The translations under genes and the position numbers were made by a program. Positions 8,461 to 12,116 of a DNA stretch of 12,116 bases are shown here, one piece after another. The notes beneath the pieces are model-generated. The model did not search any database, was not told the origin of the DNA, and worked only from the letters and a program-made list of their open reading frames with translations. The number at the start of each line of letters is the position of its first letter. The stretch's first letter is position 1. Origin of the DNA: Thermoleophilaceae bacterium (GTDB lineage: Bacteria > Actinomycetota > Thermoleophilia > Solirubrobacterales > Thermoleophilaceae); the NCBI GenBank assembly GCA_013812485.1, contig JACCTJ010000142.1:1-12116 (forward strand), given 5' to 3'.

Positions 8461-8864
8461 CGGCCGAGGAGGTGCGCATCGACGCCGCAGCGTTGATAGG
8501 TCTCGCGCGCGCGCCTGTCGCAGGTGAGCAGGCTTGCCCCTGCCGACGCTGCGGTGAGCGCGATCAGAGCATCGTAGACGGCGCCGCCCGCCACCTCGAG
8601 CTCGACGAGCCGCGGTACGAGGAGCCGCTGATCTCGAGGTCGGAGCGTCAGATAGGAATCCGAGAAGGAACGCTCGAGATAGTCCCTCACCGCTACGCCC
8701 GACACCCGGTTGGGCGGTGGAAGCCGAGTGAGCACCGAGTAGGTCTCGAGGGCGCTGTGTGCAACAAGGCGCGCGCCCTCCCGGAGGGCCACCCGCGCAG
8801 CTGCGTGCCACTCGTGCCAGCGGGCGAAGCCGGCAACGGCGACCGACGTGTCAGCGACGATCAC
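8457..8864 (-). CDS. vapC: VapC-like PIN-domain toxin (putative ribonuclease)
   Basis: PIN-domain toxins of type II systems are Mg2+-dependent ribonucleases that cut tRNA or rRNA and are held inactive by a partner antitoxin. The 135-residue product has the full acidic set: D5 (IVADTSVAV), E40 ([11 protein letters not shown]), D98 ([10 protein letters not shown]) and D116 (LLTCDRRA), so nothing suggests inactivation. The GTG at 8864 shares GTGA with the antitoxin stop (8861-8863), and its own TGA overlaps the purL start (ATGA, 8457-8460). The exact RNA target cannot be read from sequence. Codon use is as GC-rich as in the pur genes, so it is well adapted to this genome. The family call is firm; the toxic activity is inferred. 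Confidence 0.92.
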   Translation of the reverse strand: MIVADTSVAVAGFARWHEWHAAARVALREGARLVAHSALETYSVLTRLPPPNRVSGVAVRDYLERSFSDSYLTLRPRDQRLLVPRLVELEVAGGAVYDALIALTAASAGASLLTCDRRARETYQRCGVDAHLLGR

Positions 8865-9106
8865 CGGCGCACGCGCTCGAGCGTCGCCCGCACCTGATCG
8901 GCGGTGAGGAGCGGCAGGTCACGGTCGGGGACGGCGAACACCGCGCCGTCCTCCTCGACGAGCGTCACCGGAGTGGTCGCCGGCTCGACCTCCAGTCGAC
9001 CGTCGCGGGCCTGGAGCTCAAGCTCCTGTCCCGGCTGGAGCCCGAGCTCGTCACGGAGCGGTTTCGGAACGACTAGCCTGCCGGCGCGGTCAATGGTAGT
9101 TCTCAT
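8861..9106 (-). CDS. vapB: VapB-like antitoxin, AbrB/MazE/SpoVT fold
   Basis: This 81-residue protein has an N-terminal swapped-hairpin DNA-binding domain (RTTIDRAGRLVVPKPLRDELG, residues 2-22, then LQPGQELELQARDGRLEVEP to about 42). A C-terminal tail follows (VPDRDLPLLTADQVRATLE) of the kind that wraps the PIN partner. The expected role is to neutralise the VapC-like toxin and, with it, repress its own promoter. The start is the ATG at 9106, 39 bases after the purQ stop. There is no Shine-Dalgarno, but TGGTAGCCT ends six bases before the ATG, a leaderless promoter layout. Its stop overlaps the vapC GTG, the usual antitoxin-first order. Confidence 0.92.
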   Translation of the reverse strand: MRTTIDRAGRLVVPKPLRDELGLQPGQELELQARDGRLEVEPATTPVTLVEEDGAVFAVPDRDLPLLTADQVRATLERVRR

Positions 9107-9109
9107 GGC

Positions 9110-9128
9110 AGCAGGCTACCAATCTGCT
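9110..9128 (-). promoter_or_regulatory. Candidate leaderless promoter and operator of vapBC
   Basis: On the minus strand an extended -10, TGGTAGCCT (9121-9113), is followed by six bases and the vapB ATG. No -35 is evident, as is common with extended -10 promoters. The -10 is enclosed by a short inverted repeat AGCAG/CTGCT (9110-9114 and 9124-9128), placed where an AbrB-fold antitoxin could autorepress. The repeat is short and could be chance. Confidence 0.4.
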
Positions 9129-9145
9129 CGGTCGTCGCGGCGGCG

Positions 9146-9826
9146 CTATACGAGCACGGGGGCCTCGTTCTCTACCTGCTCCACTGACGCGAACAGCTTC
9201 CCTCCGTCGGTCGACCCGGTGAGCGGGTCGGTCGCGTGCTCGGGATGCGGCATCAGGCCGAGCACGTTGCCGGCCTCGTTGGTCACGCCGGCCGCATCGC
9301 GCGCCGACCCGTTCGGATTGTGTCCCTCGGCGTAGCGCAGCGCGATCTGGCCGCCCGCCTCCATCTGGTCGAGCACATAGTCCGGCGCGTAGAAGCGGCC
9401 GGCTCCGTGCTTGACCGGCAGCGACAGCCGCTCCGCGCGCGCGCACGCGTGCGTGAACACGGTGTCCGGGTTGCCCACACGGACATCGACCTGGCGGCAC
9501 AAGAAGCGCAGGCCCGTGTTGGGAAGCAGGGCGCCCGGAAGCAAGCCGGCCTCGCACAGGACCTGGAACCCGTTACAGATGCCGAGCACCGGACCGCCGG
9601 CGCGCGCGAACTCCGTCACCGCCTCCATCACCGGCGAGAAACGCGCGATCGCCCCGACGCGCAGGTAGTCGCCGTAGGAGAAGCCGCCGGGCAGCACCAC
9701 GGCGCCGACGCCGCGCAGATCGCGCTCGCGGTGCCATAGGATCTCCGCGTCGGCGAAGCGACGGCAGGCAAGCAACGCGTCGACCTCGTCGCAGGAGCCA
9801 GGGAACCGAACAACCCCAAACCTCAT
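9146..9826 (-). CDS. purQ: Phosphoribosylformylglycinamidine synthase, glutaminase subunit PurQ
   Basis: It is a class I glutamine amidotransferase that feeds ammonia to PurL in the PurSQL complex. The 226 residues are typical: FGVVRFPGSCDEVDAL (3-18), LPGGFSYGDYLR (45-56), nucleophile C84 in GICNGFQVL, and H194/E196 in MPHPEHATD complete the triad. I use the ATG at 9826, where homology begins and AGGGG lies 5 bases upstream. An in-frame ATG at 9850 would add eight residues and has a slightly better Shine-Dalgarno (GAGGA at 9858-9862), so that start is possible. A 106-base gap with a hairpin separates it from purS. Its usual neighbour purL is pushed away by the vapBC pair. Confidence 0.97.
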   Translation of the reverse strand: MRFGVVRFPGSCDEVDALLACRRFADAEILWHRERDLRGVGAVVLPGGFSYGDYLRVGAIARFSPVMEAVTEFARAGGPVLGICNGFQVLCEAGLLPGALLPNTGLRFLCRQVDVRVGNPDTVFTHACARAERLSLPVKHGAGRFYAPDYVLDQMEAGGQIALRYAEGHNPNGSARDAAGVTNEAGNVLGLMPHPEHATDPLTGSTDGGKLFASVEQVENEAPVLV

Positions 9827-9869
9827 CCGGACCCCTGCAAACCGGCGCATGTCGGCGTCCTCGGAGCTC

Positions 9870-9887
9870 CGCTTGGCCCGCCAAGCG
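9870..9887 (-). repeat. Short perfect hairpin in the purS-purQ gap
   Basis: Arms 9870-9877 (CGCTTGGC) and 9880-9887 are exact reverse complements with a 2-base centre, effectively a 7-bp stem with a 4-base loop. It sits 20-37 bases upstream of the alternative purQ start at 9850 and just before the GAGGA motif. It could affect purQ translation or mRNA processing. There is no T tract, so it is not an intrinsic terminator. The rest of the 106-base gap (9827-9932) shows no ORF or RNA motif I recognise. Confidence 0.4.
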
Positions 9888-9932
9888 TTCGCCCCTGCGT
9901 CCTTGACCTGCTTGGTTTTCGGGGCCGGACGG

Positions 9933-10160
9933 TCACTGTGCCCCGACCTGCACCTCGTAGTCCTCGACCAGCGGGTTGGCCAGCAGCTGCTCGCACATCT
10001 CCGAGACCCGCGCCGGGTCGGCGACCTCGAGCTCGACCAGCCGGCCGACGTGGACCGACTCGACGCCCTCGAAGCCGAGGGCGGGCAGCGCGCGCTCGAC
10101 CGCCTGACCCTGAGGATCGAGGATGCCCTCCTTGGGGCGTATGAGGACACGAACCTTCAT
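9933..10160 (-). CDS. purS: Phosphoribosylformylglycinamidine synthase subunit PurS
   Basis: This small subunit helps assemble PurL and PurQ and pass ammonia between them in FGAM synthesis. The 75 residues match the family's size and pattern: MKVRVLIRPKEGILDPQG (1-18), AVERALPALGFEGVESVHVG (20-39), then the second strand-helix unit LVELEVADPARVSEMCEQLL and a LVEDYEVQV ending. The ATG at 10160 overlaps the doxX stop (ATGA, 10157-10160). There is no separate Shine-Dalgarno worth naming, so it is probably coupled to doxX translation. The assignment is firm because the fold signature and the purQ neighbour agree. Confidence 0.95.
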   Translation of the reverse strand: MKVRVLIRPKEGILDPQGQAVERALPALGFEGVESVHVGRLVELEVADPARVSEMCEQLLANPLVEDYEVQVGAQ

Positions 10161-10606
10161 TCCGCGCGCGGGGCGGTGGGTGACGGTGGCTCGGCCAACG
10201 ACGCCATCTTAAGAGGCGGGTCAGACCCAGCCGCGCTCGAGCGGGAGTGCCGGCCGAGCGCCGGGCGCACCGGCCAGGCTCCACCGCGAACGGCGATCAG
10301 GATCAGCAGGGCCGCCAGGATCGGCGGCGCGAGGAGGTGGACCCCGCCGTCGACGAGGCCCGCGGTCAGGAGCGCGCCGGCCATGTCAACCGTCAGCACG
10401 GCGGCTGCCCAGCGCGGGACAAAGCCGGCCACGAGCGCGAGCCCGCCGACCACCTCGAGCGACCCGACGGCGTAGACGAACAGCTCCGGAGCCGGCAGGC
10501 CCCAGCGGTCGAAGCTCGCGACAGTCTGGCCGTGGAAGAGGAACTTCGGCACCAGCCCGGCCAGCACGAACTGGAGGCCGACCAGCACTCGGACGGTGGT
10601 CAGCAC
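10157..10606 (-). CDS. DoxX-family small membrane protein
   Basis: The product of 149 residues has four likely membrane helices at about 5-22, 42-62, 65-84 and 91-107. Between the first two lies the loop typical of DoxX-like proteins (KFLFHGQTVASFDRWGLP, 21-38), and a soluble Ser/Pro-rich tail follows from 115. DoxX relatives include a subunit of an archaeal quinol oxidase and proteins linked to oxidative stress and thiol redox; the function here is unknown. The GTG at 10606 is chosen because the first helix begins there; a TTG at 10615 would add three residues. The open frame upstream is antisense shadow of purC. It starts 32 bases after the purC stop, and its own stop overlaps the purS start, so it belongs to the operon. 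Confidence 0.85.
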   Translation of the reverse strand: MLTTVRVLVGLQFVLAGLVPKFLFHGQTVASFDRWGLPAPELFVYAVGSLEVVGGLALVAGFVPRWAAAVLTVDMAGALLTAGLVDGGVHLLAPPILAALLILIAVRGGAWPVRPALGRHSRSSAAGSDPPLKMASLAEPPSPTAPRAE

Positions 10607-10638
10607 GCGCCGCAAGCGGCGGCGTGGCGGGTCTACTA

Positions 10639-11529
10639 CTAGGAGCCCGTGCGCTCGAGCCACGCCGAGAACGGCTCGCCCGTGATGCGCTCGTAGGCCT
10701 CGACGTACCGCCGCCGAGTCCCCGCGCACACGTCGTCGGGCAGCGGGGGTGCGGGCGGCGTGCGGTCCCACCCCGCGCTCATGACCCAGTCGCGCACGAA
10801 CTGCTTGTCGAAGGAGCGCTGACCGCGGCCCGGCGCGTACTCGTCGGACGGCCAGAAGCGCGAGGAGTCGGGCGTGAAGGCCTCGTCGCCAAGGACGATC
10901 TCGCCGTTCGAGGAGCGACCGAACTCGAGCTTGGTGTCGGCCAGGATGATCCCCCGCTCGCGGGCGTGCGCGCCGGCGAACCGATACAGCTCGAGCGACA
11001 GTCGGCGCAGCTCCTCGAGCAGCTGGCGATCGTCGAGGATCTCGGCCGCGCGGTCGAAGTCGACGTTCTCGTCGTGGTCGCCGGCCTCGGCCTTGGTGGC
11101 CGGCGTGAAGATCGGCTCGGGCAGCTCGGCCGACTCCTCGAGACCCGCGGGCAGCCCTATCCCGCAGACCGCGCCGCTCTCCCGGTAGTCCTTCCAGCCG
11201 GATCCCGTGAGGTAGCCGCGCACGACGCACTCGACCGGGAACATCTCGAGCTCCTCGACGAGCAGGCCGCGCCCGCGCGCCTCGCCGGGGACGTCGGTGT
11301 AGGAGACGAGGTGGTTCGGGCAGATCTCCGCCGTGCGCGCAAACCAGAACGCCGACAGGCCGGCGAGCACCTTGCCTTTGTCGGGCACCGGCGTGGGATG
11401 GACGACGTCGTAGGTCGAGACGCGGTCCGAGGCGACCATGAGCAGCCGTCCGTCAGCCCGGTACATCTCGCGGACCTTGCCGCTGGCCACGAGCTCGAGG
11501 CCGTCGAGGGAGGTCTGCGGAGGGGTCAC
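10639..11529 (-). CDS. purC: SAICAR synthase (phosphoribosylaminoimidazole-succinocarboxamide synthase)
   Basis: It joins aspartate to CAIR with ATP to give SAICAR. From the GTG at 11529 the product has 296 residues, the family's normal length. It shows GKVREMY (17-23), ASDRVSTYD (33-41), PVECVVRGYLTGSGW (98-112), the SAICAR synthase signature LPEPIFTPATKAEAGDHDEN (136-155), ILADTKLEFG (195-204) and DEAFTPDSSRFW (215-226). The frame does not stop upstream: it continues through a complete TetR-type C-terminal domain to the window edge, so a fused TetR-PurC protein is possible. For the GTG start speaks an extended -10, TGTTAGCCT, ending seven bases before it, which would give a leaderless purC mRNA. 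No Shine-Dalgarno is present. doxX follows after 32 bases. Confidence 0.95.
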   Translation of the reverse strand: MTPPQTSLDGLELVASGKVREMYRADGRLLMVASDRVSTYDVVHPTPVPDKGKVLAGLSAFWFARTAEICPNHLVSYTDVPGEARGRGLLVEELEMFPVECVVRGYLTGSGWKDYRESGAVCGIGLPAGLEESAELPEPIFTPATKAEAGDHDENVDFDRAAEILDDRQLLEELRRLSLELYRFAGAHARERGIILADTKLEFGRSSNGEIVLGDEAFTPDSSRFWPSDEYAPGRGQRSFDKQFVRDWVMSAGWDRTPPAPPLPDDVCAGTRRRYVEAYERITGEPFSAWLERTGS

Positions 11530-12116
11530 GGACGCGAGGCTAACAGTGTCCGGGGTAGGGTCGGAGGCCCGCGCGCTGGCGCCGGCGAGGAGCACGGAGA
11601 GCACCTCGCCGAAGAGGCTCGGGGGCACCGAGCCGGGGTCGACGAGCCGCTGGAGGGCGAGCCCGTCGGCGAGCGCGTCGATGGCGGTGGCGAGCTGCTC
11701 GGCGGGCAGTGTCGGGCGCAATCCGAGCTCCCGCGCGGAGTCGTCGATCAGGCGCGCGGTGGCCGCGCGCGGCTCGGCGTAGGCGGCGGCGAAGCGCGGA
11801 CGCATCTCGGGGTCGCGCACCGCGTAGGCCCAGAACTCCATGAACAGGAGCACCTGCTCGGGTTCGCGCTCGACGAAGCGCATCCACTCGGCGGCGGCGC
11901 CGTGGGCGCGCTCCTCGACGGTCGGGCGCTCGGCGACCGCATCGGCGACCCGGCTACTCACGCGCTCGACGTTGCGCGTCAGAAGCGCCAGGAAGAGCTC
12001 CTCCTTGCCGCTGAAGTTCGAGTAGAGCGCTCCCGTCGAGAAACCGGCCTCGCCGGCGACCTCCTCCACGGACGCACCCGCGTAACCTTCGCGCGCGAAG
12101 ACCCGCGCCGCGGCCT
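11530..12116 (-). CDS. TetR-family transcriptional regulator, N-terminus off window, in frame with purC
   Basis: The frame enters at the window edge with AAARVFAREGYAGAS and continues into a textbook TetR helix-turn-helix (VEEVAGEAGFSTGALYSNF, ending SGKEELF; about residues 16-41 of the visible part). A helical ligand-binding and dimer domain follows to about residue 180, ending LFGEVLSVLLAGASA, the normal end of such regulators. 195 residues are visible here; only the first few residues of the protein should be missing. There is no stop before purC, so as sequenced the regulator either continues into PurC as a fusion of more than 490 residues or has lost its stop. The ligand is unknown. Autoregulation of the purine operon is a natural guess from position only. 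Confidence 0.88.
11537..11545 (-). promoter_or_regulatory. Candidate extended -10 promoter element for purC and the operon
   Basis: TGTTAGCCT on the minus strand fits an extended -10 (TGn-TAnnnT). Seven bases separate it from the purC GTG at 11529, which suits leaderless initiation. A weak -35-like CCGACC lies 16 bases upstream (11559-11564). The TAG inside it would stop one of the other two reading frames, but not the frame used by the TetR domain. Confidence 0.4.

Noticed and set aside
8461-8811. N-terminal extension of the purL frame
   Set aside because: The extra residues do not resemble PurL and overlap the convincing PIN-domain gene in another frame; homology starts at the ATG at 8460.
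10607-11230. N-terminal extension of the doxX frame
   Set aside because: Shadow of purC with arginine-rich composition; the membrane protein begins at about 10606.
11530-11600. Purine riboswitch or PurR-type box upstream of purC
   Set aside because: The DNA upstream of purC is coding for the TetR domain and shows no riboswitch-like paired structure or repeated box; the true operon leader may lie beyond the window.
630-12116. Frequent CTCGAG/GAGCTC words that look like dispersed repeats
   Set aside because: They fall in Leu-Glu and Glu-Leu codon pairs with the strong C/G third-base preference, so they reflect codon use.

Overview
The window is GC-rich, gene-dense bacterial DNA that looks like a high-GC actinobacterium. 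The class Thermoleophilia (Solirubrobacterales/Gaiellales type) is a plausible guess from codon use, gene style and probable leaderless starts, but nothing here fixes the taxonomy. From about position 600 to the right edge every gene I can support lies on the minus strand. They form one compact cluster for de novo purine biosynthesis.

Read in transcription order (right to left): a TetR-type regulator cut off by the right edge; purC, in the same open frame as the regulator with no stop between them; a small DoxX-family membrane protein; purS; purQ; a VapB-like (AbrB-fold) antitoxin and a VapC-like PIN-domain toxin; purL; purF; a recQ-type helicase; purN; and purH. Step by step, PurF makes phosphoribosylamine, PurN makes formyl-GAR, PurS+PurQ+PurL make FGAM, PurC makes SAICAR, and PurH performs the last two steps to IMP. 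purM, purD, purE, purK and purB are not in the window. Genes are joined by 4-base stop/start overlaps at doxX/purS, vapB/vapC, vapC/purL, purL/purF and recQ/purN, and by a 14-base overlap at purN/purH. Three genes that are not coupled this way (purC, vapB, recQ) have a TAnnnT hexamer 6-7 bases before the start codon, the layout of leaderless actinobacterial promoters. For purC and vapB it is the same extended form, TGnTAGCCT.

Three accessory modules are thus threaded into a housekeeping operon: doxX, a type II toxin-antitoxin pair that separates two subunit genes of one enzyme complex, and recQ at a place where purM is often found.

The left 0.6 kb is different. It holds the 3' end of a plus-strand gene with clearly lower GC at third codon positions, a perfect 14-bp hairpin with nearby short direct repeats, and then the 3' portion of a tRNA-Lys(CUU) gene without its 5' half. 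This is what remains at the far junction when an integrative element inserts into the 3' end of a tRNA gene. I infer that bases 1 to about 537 are the end of such an element and that the chromosome proper begins at the tRNA fragment, just downstream of purH.
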